Positions 1 to 7,516 of a stretch of DNA of 39,619 nucleotides are shown here, piece by piece. Made by a program: the position numbers and the translations under genes. The stretch is taken from NCBI GenBank assembly GCA_016281815.1, contig JAEEJK010000097.1, positions 1 through 39,619 of the forward strand. The letters are read 5' to 3'. The number at the start of each line of letters is the position of its first letter. Positions within the stretch are counted from its first letter, which is position 1. Source of the stretch: Prevotella sp. Its GTDB lineage: Bacteria; Bacteroidota; Bacteroidia; Bacteroidales; Bacteroidaceae. A model generated the notes under the pieces. It did not search any database and was not told where the DNA came from. It saw only the letters and a program-made list of their open reading frames with translations.

Positions 1-1
1 C

Positions 2-412
2 GACGACGACTCCTTCGAGTACTTCGAACTGCCTCTTGACAAGGAGTCCACAACCATCTACAGGAAGGATATCCGCGTCTTCAACAAGACCGACAATCCT
101 CTTCACAAGAACAACCCGCTCGGATTCTTCAAGTACACCGGCAAGGCTACCAACCAGACCGTCAAAGCCAACAAGGGATGGATGGACATTACTGACGTAG
201 TTCCCACTGCAACTGAGAATGAGGGAGAGGCTGAGGCAGGTGCCAACGTCATCATCGTTGACGCAGCAACCTTCGCTGCCCTGACCGAGGGCATCACCGA
301 GGTGAACAAGGCTGAGAAGAGCAGCAACGTGGTCTATGACATCCAGGGCCGCATTGTCAGCAACCCGACCAAGGGCCTGTACATCGTGAACGGTAAGAAA
401 GTCATCAAATAA
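2..412 (+). CDS. Secreted protein with T9SS-type C-terminal sorting domain (5' truncated)
   Basis: The frame is open from the first bases of the window, so the start and most of the protein lie outside. The last 40 or so residues have the pattern of a Prevotella type A sorting domain: a VYDIQGR strand, then NPTKGLYIVNGKKVIK ending in basic residues immediately before the stop. In this family the domain directs a folded protein through the type IX secretion system to the cell surface, where it is cleaved off. The visible 136 residues upstream (acidic, with a DVVPTATENEGEAEAG linker) do not identify the catalytic or binding part, so the function is unknown. The next small gene starts only 20 bases after the stop and is probably co-transcribed. 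An internal ATG at 182 is not the real start, because the frame continues upstream without a stop. Confidence 0.8.
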   Translation, partial: DDDSFEYFELPLDKESTTIYRKDIRVFNKTDNPLHKNNPLGFFKYTGKATNQTVKANKGWMDITDVVPTATENEGEAEAGANVIIVDAATFAALTEGITEVNKAEKSSNVVYDIQGRIVSNPTKGLYIVNGKKVIK

Positions 413-432
413 GAAAAAAACCACACTGCAAT

Positions 433-606
433 ATGAAAAAATATATCAATCCGGTCTGCAAAGTCATGACCATGAGCCTCAAGCAGAGTCTGCTTGACGA
501 GCAATTCGGAAACACTTCATACGTGCCCGTGGGCAACATTGATGGTGACAATCAAGAAGACATCCAGGTCGACGACATGTTCGTAAACAAGAGCGTGTGG
601 GACTAA
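433..606 (+). CDS. 57-residue small protein of unknown function
   Basis: A short frame starting MKKYINPVCKV and ending KSVWD. It begins 20 bases after the preceding secreted-protein gene and ends 22 bases before a strong terminator, so it sits exactly where a last operon gene would. There is no signal peptide or hydrophobic segment; the second half is acidic (NIDGDNQEDIQVDD). From memory, Prevotella genomes carry many short proteins that begin MKKY(I/E)xP and end in a W-D/E-rich tail, usually with no assigned role; I recognise the layout but cannot confirm a family. A part as a leader or precursor peptide is only speculation. Bases just upstream of the ATG are A-rich with no clear Shine-Dalgarno, which is usual in this phylum. 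Confidence 0.6.
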   Translation: MKKYINPVCKVMTMSLKQSLLDEQFGNTSYVPVGNIDGDNQEDIQVDDMFVNKSVWD

Positions 607-628
607 TCGAAGACTGAATCATCCAGAT

Positions 629-664
629 AAAGGGTGGTGAGCCGTGGCTCACCACCCTTTTCAT
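629..664 (+). terminator. Rho-independent terminator after the 57-residue gene
   Basis: A perfect 15-base inverted repeat (629-643 and 646-660) with the centre CGTG as effective loop, A-rich on the left and followed by TTTTCATTT. It closes the unit formed by the truncated secreted-protein gene and the small gene. Confidence 0.9.
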
Positions 665-728
665 TTCATCCAACTGTTGAAAAATGATAAATAATCGATG
701 CAATTTTCCTTTATTGGCTGATAATTCG

Positions 729-736
729 TATCTTTG
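729..736 (+). promoter_or_regulatory. Bacteroidetes -7 promoter element (TATCTTTG) for the dockerin-domain gene
   Basis: Exact match to TAnnTTTG, 43 bases upstream of the ATG at 780. The -33 region is only T-rich (TTTTC at 704-708). The element lies downstream of an in-frame ATG at 684, so the transcript could not include that codon; this decides the start at 780. Confidence 0.65.
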
Positions 737-779
737 CAAGTTGAAGACAAAACGACATTTCAAGAAAAGACCCAACAAC

Positions 780-2615
780 ATGCTGAAAAGAATCATTCTA
801 TTTCTCGCCATCATCACATCCTGCCTGACACAAGTTTCTGCGGCCCCAGTAGGCTCCACATTCTACTACAAATTTACCGCTCAGGCAGCCACCACAGGAG
901 AAGGCAAAGTATATGTGTCCAACAAAGACGAACTACCGGCAGAGAACCGGTACTTCGATTATTACGGCACATCAACCCTCAGTCAGGCTTGTGAAATGAA
1001 CGTGAAGGCCACCACCGTAACCGCCTTTCTCTTTGCAAAACCCGCTGATGGTTATCTCTTCACTCACTGGACCCGTTTAGATGATAAAGGTAATGAAACT
1101 GCTTTCAGCCGACTCAAAAATGCTACCGACATCGCCACCATCCTGACCACAGACAAGACCAATCCAGACGTGACGAACTTCAAGGCCTATTTTGCCAAGA
1201 AAGGAATGATCGTCCCTGCAGCATCTGACGAGGCCTTGGGCACTGTCGACATCGACATCCCCACCAATACCAATGGCGATCAAGTGACACTCACCGCCTA
1301 TCCTGACATCTTCAATGGCATTTTCAAGGGATGGCAGCGCAACAGTTCCACACGTCTCATCATGGACAATCCGCTCCAGATAACCGCCACAGATGCCACA
1401 CGCGGCAATTATACCGCCATCTATGAGCCCAGAGGAGTCGACAGCAAGGGTATATATGTCATGCTTGAGTGCCTCGGCACCAATCAGTATTTGGGAGTCA
1501 AAGGCAACAAGGAAACAACCATCGATCCCGACCAGCGCTATTTCAAGCACTCCCTGTTCCTCGTCAGCAGCAAGAACTCACATATCCACTCCATGCCAGG
1601 ACTGATTATCAGGCTGCACGGTTCTTCAACAGGCACAGGCGGTCTGCAAGATGTGGAGATGAAAGCACAGGGTGTATCTACATACGACTTCAGCGGTCAA
1701 AAATTCCGTATCGAGAAATACAAGGAGAATGACTATTTCATCTTCGGTGTTAGTCAAGGCTTCTCCGGCTATATCAAAGACAACGGCGGCGCCTCATCAT
1801 CCATGGAGTTGGTGGGCACCATCCGCAATCCCAGTCTCTATAATAGGCCCGATGACAGTGGCCGCTACAGGTGGAGGTTCCACGTCATTGACGAAGAGCA
1901 TTTCGACGAGAACTATTTCGGAGCGGCTCCTTCTTCCAAGACCAAACAGGACGGAAAATACTACACCACGATGTACACCTCATTCCCCTATGAGTGCAGG
2001 GATGGAGTCAGGGCATACATCGTAGACAAGATCATGCCCAACGGCAAGGCACATCTTCTTGAAGTTCCGGATGGCACCATCCATTCATATACTCCTGTCA
2101 TCTTGGAATGCAACTCGACCGTGGCCAAAGAGAACCGTCTCATGCCTCTGCTTGAAGAGCCGCTCCCTGTGACCACCTACAACCTGCTCAAGGGAGAAAT
2201 CTGTCTTGACGATGAGACCGAGGAGGCCAACTACCGCACAGCCTTCGATCCCAGCACCATGCGTGTATTAAGCAACAATGGGGCCATGTTTGCAAATGTC
2301 AACAATACCGACCCCACCAATAAGAACAAGACCCTTGAATACATCGCCACCAACACCTGCTATCTGGATGTGAGCAGTGTCGACAATCCTGAAGACGAGA
2401 TATACTTCTCCAAGGAAGCAGACTACACCAAACTCAGAGGTGATGCCAACGGCGACAGGGAGGTGAATATTACAGATGCCATCCTATGTGCGGACTACAT
2501 CCTGCACAAGAAAATCAAGATGTTCTTCTTCAAGAATGCTGACACCAATTCCGATGGTGAAGTGAACATCTCCGACATCATGAATATTATCGATATTGTC
2601 CTACAGCGACACTAA
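780..2615 (+). CDS. Secreted protein with InlB-type repeats and C-terminal dockerin-like module
   Basis: A 611-residue protein. Residues 1-22 form a signal peptide (MLKRIILFLAII core, cleavage near VSA-AP). The first third holds two segments resembling divergent InlB B-repeats (GYLFTHWTRLDDKG, and FKGWQRNSST followed by YTAIYEPR). The centre, about residues 220-480, is not recognised. The last 60 residues carry two calcium-loop helices, GDANGDREVNITD and ADTNSDGEVNISD, each followed by a helix: a type I dockerin-like pair. In clostridia such modules dock onto cohesins; in Bacteroidales they are common on surface proteins with no cellulosome, and the partner is unknown. The start at 780 is chosen because the promoter lies between it and the in-frame ATG at 684 and because the signal peptide begins there. 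Confidence 0.75.
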   Translation: MLKRIILFLAIITSCLTQVSAAPVGSTFYYKFTAQAATTGEGKVYVSNKDELPAENRYFDYYGTSTLSQACEMNVKATTVTAFLFAKPADGYLFTHWTRLDDKGNETAFSRLKNATDIATILTTDKTNPDVTNFKAYFAKKGMIVPAASDEALGTVDIDIPTNTNGDQVTLTAYPDIFNGIFKGWQRNSSTRLIMDNPLQITATDATRGNYTAIYEPRGVDSKGIYVMLECLGTNQYLGVKGNKETTIDPDQRYFKHSLFLVSSKNSHIHSMPGLIIRLHGSSTGTGGLQDVEMKAQGVSTYDFSGQKFRIEKYKENDYFIFGVSQGFSGYIKDNGGASSSMELVGTIRNPSLYNRPDDSGRYRWRFHVIDEEHFDENYFGAAPSSKTKQDGKYYTTMYTSFPYECRDGVRAYIVDKIMPNGKAHLLEVPDGTIHSYTPVILECNSTVAKENRLMPLLEEPLPVTTYNLLKGEICLDDETEEANYRTAFDPSTMRVLSNNGAMFANVNNTDPTNKNKTLEYIATNTCYLDVSSVDNPEDEIYFSKEADYTKLRGDANGDREVNITDAILCADYILHKKIKMFFFKNADTNSDGEVNISDIMNIIDIVLQRH

Positions 2616-2620
2616 GAAAC

Positions 2621-3580
2621 TTATAACAACCTTTTGGGTTTTCCAGTCTCAGTGAGTGGCAACACACTCACTGAGATTATTTTTTTTGGTATCCAATATT
2701 TCGGCAATACACGGACAAAAATATCCCTCAAATGCTGAGTTTCCTCACTCTCTATGACCAGTACGGGAATCTCACCGAATTTCGCATCATGGGCTTTTCC
2801 TATGAAAAACGGGGAAAGAATATGGGGCTTTAGCATCTTCTCCACTTCCTCTGCCTGAATTTTCACGCCTCCACAGCAGATGACATGGTCCTTGCGCCCA
2901 AGAATCCTGAAATCCCTCCCGTTGGCGGCAAACTCCACAATATCATGTGTCACTATGGCGGAAGCGCTCACTCTCGGGGCCTCTATAACCAGGCATTGGT
3001 CATCATCGCTGTGCAAAGTGACTCCTGGCAGCGGAGTGTACCACTCCGATGCCATCGGACCGTTGACACGGCGAAGGGCGATGTGTGACAATGTCTCCGT
3101 CATCCCATAGGTGCTCCACACTGCATGGGGAAAGTCTCTCAACTGAGCCGACAAGCCTTCATCCACTGCCCCTCCTCCGATCAGCAAATGGCGGATATTC
3201 ATCAACCGCCTGCGCTCTTTCTCCACCCCCAACGAGTTGTAAACCTGCAAGGGCACCATCGCTGCCAAATCGAAAAAACGATCTCCGGCTGCTTCATCCG
3301 CCATGGGATGTCCCACGGCTCCCACATCAGTTAAGGAAAGGTTCCCCACAAGCGACCTCACCACAACCATCTTGCCCGCGATGTAGTCAAGCGGCATGCA
3401 CAACAATGCCGTGTCACCAGTTTGCAGTCCCAAGAACTGCAACGTCATTCTGGCACTCGCCATCATGCGCTTCTTCTCCACATACATGGGCTTGGGCGCT
3501 CCTGTTGAACCACTGGTATGCACCAGCAGCACTTCACTGTCATTGTTCCACTCACGGAGAAAATCAGAAAGGGTCATCAT
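2621..3580 (-). CDS. menE: o-Succinylbenzoate--CoA ligase (short form)
   Basis: MenE activates o-succinylbenzoate with ATP and joins it to CoA, giving OSB-CoA for MenB. The 319-residue protein shows the adenylate-forming motifs in order: the P-loop VHTSGSTGAPKP near residue 20, STYGMTET in the middle, the hinge and Gly loop LGRKDHVICCGGVKI, and the C-terminal lysine motif TETGKPKR. It lacks the long N-terminal subdomain of E. coli-type MenE (about 450 residues), as I recall for other Bacteroidetes MenE proteins. It is the last gene of the men operon; the 59-base gap to menC is filled by a heptad repeat array. Two adjacent ATG codons are possible starts. Its stop is 5 bases from the stop of the convergent dockerin gene. 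Confidence 0.93.
   Translation of the reverse strand: MMTLSDFLREWNNDSEVLLVHTSGSTGAPKPMYVEKKRMMASARMTLQFLGLQTGDTALLCMPLDYIAGKMVVVRSLVGNLSLTDVGAVGHPMADEAAGDRFFDLAAMVPLQVYNSLGVEKERRRLMNIRHLLIGGGAVDEGLSAQLRDFPHAVWSTYGMTETLSHIALRRVNGPMASEWYTPLPGVTLHSDDDQCLVIEAPRVSASAIVTHDIVEFAANGRDFRILGRKDHVICCGGVKIQAEEVEKMLKPHILSPFFIGKAHDAKFGEIPVLVIESEETQHLRDIFVRVLPKYWIPKKIISVSVLPLTETGKPKRLL
2647..2690 (+). terminator. Terminator of the dockerin gene, placed inside the menE coding region
   Basis: A 12-base perfect stem (2647-2658 and 2665-2676) with loop GCAACA, followed by TTATTTTTTTT. It acts on plus-strand transcripts. On the minus strand the same bases encode the last residues of menE (the VLPLTETG and PKKII region), so the convergent gene's terminator and the menE C-terminus share DNA. 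Confidence 0.85.
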
Positions 3581-3588
3581 ATATGAGG

Positions 3589-3651
3589 GGTGAGAGGTGG
3601 GAGGTGAGAGGTGAGAGGTGGGAGGTGAGAGATGAGAGGTTAGGAATGAGA
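3589..3651. repeat. Heptanucleotide array GGTGAGA/GGTGGGA between menC and menE
   Basis: Nine consecutive 7-base units, GGTGAGA and GGTGGGA alternating and decaying to GATGAGA, GGTTAGG and AATGAGA. The eighth unit contains the menC stop codon (3640-3642) and the ninth encodes the last menC residues, so the array runs from inside the 3' end of menC to 8 bases before the menE ATG. Confidence 0.95.
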
Positions 3652-4680
3652 GTTAACACCTTCGAACCAGAGTTGACTTCCCACGATTCTGATTGGCCGG
3701 TTGATATTGTCGGTGAACAACATTCCTGTGCCCAGTCCCTGCGGCATGGATGGCGGGCAGCCATAAATCTTCGCCGCCAACTGCGCTATCGCACTCAGTC
3801 CCACATTGCTTTCAAGGGCACTGGTCATCCACGAACCGATACCCCGCCTTGCAGCCAAATCCACCCATTCCTCCGTTCCTATCATACCTCCATGCAACGA
3901 AGGTTTCAGAATGATGTAGGCAGGGCGGATGGTGTCTAACAAATCCTCCTTCATCGCCTTTAGATTGACACCGATGAGTTCCTCATCCAATGCGATGGGG
4001 ATGGGTGATAGCCGGCATAAATTAGCCATGTCGCGCCACTGATGTTGCCGGATAGGCTGTTCAATGGAATGGATGCCAAAGGAAGACAGTCGTTGCAGTT
4101 TTTCCAGTGCTTCCGAAGGTGTAAATGCCCCATTGGCATCCAAACGAATTTCTACCTCAGATGGCGAAAAACGTTCCCTGACCCTTCGGATAAGGTCCAT
4201 TTCCTCCTCAAAATCAATGGCACCGATTTTGAATTTCACACAGCGGAATCCCAGTCTGATTTTCTCCTCCATGCGAGCAAGCATCTCCTCATGGGAACCC
4301 ATCCATACCAGTCCGTTGATGGGGATGCCCACCTGGCCTTGGGTGAAAGGCGTATCGAAAATAACCCCATTGTCGGAATACAAATCTTTCAAAGCCGTCT
4401 CTATGCCGAACAGCATTGACGGATAAGGGCGAAGCAAGTCTTCATCGACATGGCCAGTTGCCGCCACTCGGTCGCAGAGACGTGCAAGCACCTCTGCATA
4501 ATCAGGAATGTCATCACAACTTAGGTTGGGCAATGGCGCACACTCCCCCACCCCCTTGGCTCCTGGCCTCGAAGGGTCAGTGAAGGTAACAAACCATGAG
4601 CGCCGGGTGGTATAGACACCTCTTGAGGTGCCCGCTGGCTGCTTGAAATGGAAAAGACGGGAGGAGAGGGAATAGTTCAT
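3640..4680 (-). CDS. menC: o-Succinylbenzoate synthase
   Basis: MenC dehydrates SHCHC to o-succinylbenzoate. It belongs to the enolase superfamily and acts in the cytoplasm on a bound Mg2+. The 346-residue protein has the capping N-terminal domain followed by a barrel with the expected residues: the KxK acid/base pair in VKFKIG, metal ligands in RLDANG, IEQP and ALDEE, and the second catalytic lysine in ILKPSLHGG. The length is normal. The start MNYSLSSRLFHFKQPAG lies 6 bases after the TAAACTCC-like end of a repeat cassette, with no obvious Shine-Dalgarno. Its last residues, SHS, and its stop are encoded by the first units of the heptad array that leads to menE. Confidence 0.95.
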   Translation of the reverse strand: MNYSLSSRLFHFKQPAGTSRGVYTTRRSWFVTFTDPSRPGAKGVGECAPLPNLSCDDIPDYAEVLARLCDRVAATGHVDEDLLRPYPSMLFGIETALKDLYSDNGVIFDTPFTQGQVGIPINGLVWMGSHEEMLARMEEKIRLGFRCVKFKIGAIDFEEEMDLIRRVRERFSPSEVEIRLDANGAFTPSEALEKLQRLSSFGIHSIEQPIRQHQWRDMANLCRLSPIPIALDEELIGVNLKAMKEDLLDTIRPAYIILKPSLHGGMIGTEEWVDLAARRGIGSWMTSALESNVGLSAIAQLAAKIYGCPPSMPQGLGTGMLFTDNINRPIRIVGSQLWFEGVNSHS

Positions 4681-4906
4681 TGTTTTTAGGAGTTTAGACG
4701 TAGGGAGTGTGGGAGTTTAGACGTAGGGAGTGTTAAGCGGAGCAGACCAAAGATGGGGTCGCTGTACCACAGCGACATACTGAACGTGAAAAGCAGAGGT
4801 AATCATAATTCTTAATCCTTAATCCTTAATTCTTAATCTCCCAAAGAATTCTTCATTCTTCACTCTTCATTCTTCACTCTTTACTCTTCATTCTTCACTC
4901 TCACGG
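4681..4906 (-). repeat. Intergenic stop-to-start cassette, copy A (menB-menC)
   Basis: Read on the minus strand, the cassette has these parts in order: eight heptads of TGAAGAA/TGAAGAG type beginning at the menB stop (4851-4906); AATTAAG/GATTAAG heptads (4804-4838) ending in AATTATGATTACC; a core with a GTCGCTGT-GGT-ACAGCGAC hairpin (4758-4776); a GACCCCATCTTTGGTCTGCT segment; and two 22-base direct repeats containing GTCTAAACTCC (4689-4710 and 4712-4733) just before the menC ATG. The same layout and sequence recur between the HAD gene and mnmA (14133-14403), with a partial copy at 7447-7507. Confidence 0.85.
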
Positions 4907-5722
4907 CAGATTGGGATATTGGGAGAAATCAGGTTTCCGTTTCTCGAGGAAGGCACGGCCACCCTCCTGCGCCTCATCAAGAAAATAATAAAGCATGGTG
5001 CAGTCTCCGGCAAGTTGTTGGATGCCCGCCTGCCCGTCGAGTTCGGCATTGAGACCTGCCTTGATCATCCTCAGTGCCAGCGGACTGCGCTCCATCATGA
5101 TCTCTGCCCACTCCACGCACTCATCCTCCAACCGGTCGAAAGGCACCACCTTGTTGACCATTCCCATGCGCTCAGCCTCCTCTGCCGTGTACTGCCTGCA
5201 TAGGAACCAGATCTCGCGGGCCTTTTTCTGTCCCACAATACGGGCAAGATAAGAAGCGCCAAACCCAGCATCAAAGGAACCGACCTTGGGACCTGTCTGT
5301 CCGAAAATCGCATTCTCACTGGCAATAGTCAGGTCGCAGACGAGATGTAGCACATGACCGCCACCAATAGCATAGCCGCTGACCATGGCAATGACTGGCT
5401 TCGGCAACCTGCGGATCTGCATCTGCACATCAAGCACGCTCAGTCTGGGGACGCCCTCCTCATCTACGTATCCGCCCCTTCCCTTCACGTTCATATCGCC
5501 TCCCGAACAGAAGGCTTTGTCGCCCGCTCCAGTAAGAATGACGACATAGATATCCTGCGCTTCACGGCAATAGGCAAAAGCCTGCGACAGTTCGAGTGTC
5601 GTGCGGGGAGTGAAAGCGTTGCGGTATCGAGGTCGGTTGATTGTGATTTTCGCAATACCATGATATTGCTCAAAGATCAGATCCTGAAAATCCCTGATCT
5701 TGGTCCATTCTCTTTTATTCAT
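4901..5722 (-). CDS. menB: 1,4-Dihydroxy-2-naphthoyl-CoA synthase
   Basis: MenB closes the second ring of the naphthoquinone, converting OSB-CoA to DHNA-CoA. It is a crotonase-fold enzyme. The 273-residue protein carries family hallmarks: [19 protein letters not shown], the oxyanion hole turn [21 protein letters not shown], and [20 protein letters not shown]. The start [12 protein letters not shown] at 5722 gives the usual length; an in-frame ATG 60 bases further up lies deep inside menD and is unlikely. The start overlaps the menD stop by 8 bases, which suggests coupled translation. The stop codon falls in the first degenerate unit of the heptad array that leads to menC. Confidence 0.96.
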   Translation of the reverse strand: MNKREWTKIRDFQDLIFEQYHGIAKITINRPRYRNAFTPRTTLELSQAFAYCREAQDIYVVILTGAGDKAFCSGGDMNVKGRGGYVDEEGVPRLSVLDVQMQIRRLPKPVIAMVSGYAIGGGHVLHLVCDLTIASENAIFGQTGPKVGSFDAGFGASYLARIVGQKKAREIWFLCRQYTAEEAERMGMVNKVVPFDRLEDECVEWAEIMMERSPLALRMIKAGLNAELDGQAGIQQLAGDCTMLYYFLDEAQEGGRAFLEKRKPDFSQYPNLP

Positions 5723-7439
5723 TGTTGATTGAAGATTGATTTTGTTTGAAACAAGATAAATATGCTCTGAAAGTCTGTGCATCTGCCTCTGAGTCGGTGA
5801 GCACCTCCAACAGCAGGGGCCTTTGGCGTTCCTCTGTCAGCAATGTCACCATTCCCACCTGCAGTTCCGCCATGTTCTGCGCTTGCAGGTAACCGATATC
5901 GTTCTGGACACAGATGCCCTGTGCTGATGTGCGGTGTGCCCCACTGACGAAGCGCTCGCTTGCCTCACTCTGCTCCAGTCCTGGCAACAGGTCGAAAATG
6001 CCTCCTTTCCCGTTGTTGAGCAGAATCATACGGAAATTGCCATTCAGGTTCTGGTTCCATAGCGCATTTTGGTCATAGAAAAAACTCAGGTCACCGATGA
6101 CACAGAACACCCTCCGGTTGCTGACAACAGAAAAGCCAGCCGCCGTGGAGAGGGATCCATCGATGCCGTTGACCCCCCTGTTGCAATACACTGGGTGTGC
6201 AGCAAAAATATTGGCGAGCCTGACTGCCGAACTATTGGCATAATGCACAGCGAAGTCATATTCCATATCATCAAGTTGTTGCTCAAAATACCTGACGGCT
6301 GCCATCTGTGAATAAGGCGGATCTATCTCCTCTATCATCCTCTCCACCTTCGCATGAAGATCTTTCCATCGCTCCAAATAGGGCTTGCGGGAGGCTGAGA
6401 CAGGCATGCTCTCCGCCAACCCTTCCTTCTGTATGTACAGGAAACCCCTCAGCACGTCAGCGGGATCGGCTTCGATGATGGTATCCATGTGCATGGTGGT
6501 GTCGTGCACCTTTCCGTCGTTGCTGATCATCATCACAGTGGCATGGGCAGCCCTGCGCAAGAAATTCCTGACAGTCTTGCTCACCAACATGTCGCCTATA
6601 TAGAGGATGAAATCAGGAAGCATTCTGTCATCATCACCAGCCAGAGCCAGCACCTCCTCCGCATGGAGGATGGTCGCCGGGAAATTGGAGAGCCGCTCTG
6701 ACACCGTCACACAATGACGGGAAAACAGCGCCACCAGCCCTTGCTTCTCCTTCTCTTCCAGGTCAAGGAAACCTTGTCCGAAAACCACCATGGGCTTCCG
6801 GACACTGGGATGCGTCATCTTCTCCCAAAGGTGACGGAAAAGGTCGATATCCACTTTGGTCCGCCAGAAGTGGATGACGCGCTCTTCGGGTAATGCAGGG
6901 GTATCGAACCTGAACAAAGGTTCTGTCAGCGGAACATTGATGTGAACAGGGCCGAACTGCGGCTCAATGGCTGCCATCAAAGCCTCATTCACCAATCTGT
7001 TGGCATGCCACCGGGCCACTGCCGAGGAAACATCTTCTGGCAAGCAGACCGACCGACACACAAATGGCCCGAGCACCTCATCCTGCTGCAGCGTCTGGCC
7101 ATCAAGTTGGTCAATCCAGGCCTTGGGTCTGTCTGCAGAAATCACGACTATGGGCAGATGCTGATAAAATGCTTCTGCCACAGCCGGAGCCAGATTGAGC
7201 AATGCTGTCCCTGAAGTGACACAGACAGCGACAGGCTGCCGCAGTGCCTGTGCCATACCCAAAGCATAGAAACCAGCACTGCGCTCATCCGTCACCGGAT
7301 AACAGGTGATGTCGGGATGCGCATGGAGGTTATGCACAATAGGTGCATTGCGGCTGCCAGGACACACCACCGCATGACAGACGCCGTGGGCTGCCAGCAG
7401 TGAGGTAAGCAGGTTGATATTGTCTTTGTCGGAAAACAT
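5715..7439 (-). CDS. menD: SEPHCHC synthase
   Basis: MenD uses thiamine diphosphate to add the succinyl semialdehyde unit of 2-oxoglutarate to isochorismate, the first committed step of menaquinone synthesis. The 574-residue protein has the N-terminal Pyr domain motif [17 protein letters not shown], the substrate region [17 protein letters not shown], and the thiamine-binding [14 protein letters not shown] with [13 protein letters not shown] near the C-terminus. I place the start at [15 protein letters not shown] (7439), which matches how Bacteroidales MenD proteins begin. An in-frame ATG at 7454 would add five residues, but it lies inside a dispersed repeat copy and is probably accidental. 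The last codons overlap menB. Confidence 0.95.
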   Translation of the reverse strand: MFSDKDNINLLTSLLAAHGVCHAVVCPGSRNAPIVHNLHAHPDITCYPVTDERSAGFYALGMAQALRQPVAVCVTSGTALLNLAPAVAEAFYQHLPIVVISADRPKAWIDQLDGQTLQQDEVLGPFVCRSVCLPEDVSSAVARWHANRLVNEALMAAIEPQFGPVHINVPLTEPLFRFDTPALPEERVIHFWRTKVDIDLFRHLWEKMTHPSVRKPMVVFGQGFLDLEEKEKQGLVALFSRHCVTVSERLSNFPATILHAEEVLALAGDDDRMLPDFILYIGDMLVSKTVRNFLRRAAHATVMMISNDGKVHDTTMHMDTIIEADPADVLRGFLYIQKEGLAESMPVSASRKPYLERWKDLHAKVERMIEEIDPPYSQMAAVRYFEQQLDDMEYDFAVHYANSSAVRLANIFAAHPVYCNRGVNGIDGSLSTAAGFSVVSNRRVFCVIGDLSFFYDQNALWNQNLNGNFRMILLNNGKGGIFDLLPGLEQSEASERFVSGAHRTSAQGICVQNDIGYLQAQNMAELQVGMVTLLTEERQRPLLLEVLTDSEADAQTFRAYLSCFKQNQSSINNE

Positions 7440-7446
7440 ATTCTTT

Positions 7447-7507
7447 GACCCCATCTTTGGTCTACTCCGTCTAACAGATCATAGGTCGAACTCTCATTCT
7501 CCTAAAC
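7447..7507 (+). repeat. Partial inverted copy C of the intergenic cassette (menF-menD gap)
   Basis: The plus strand reads GACCCCATCTTTGGTCTACT, then CCGTCTAACA and ATCATAGGTCGAACTC, then TCTCCTAAAC. The first 30 or so bases match copy A almost exactly; the ATCATA-GTC-AACTC part also resembles copy B. It lies opposite to the direction of menD transcription, unlike copies A and B, and lacks the heptads and hairpin half. Confidence 0.7.
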
Positions 7508-7516
7508 GCCTTAATA

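Noticed and set aside
684..779. A longer start at 684 for the dockerin-domain protein
   Set aside because: The only good promoter element (729-736) lies downstream of it, and the signal peptide begins at 780.
5723..5782. A start at 5782 for menB
   Set aside because: The 20 added residues are menD sequence read in another frame; known MenB proteins start near MNKREW.
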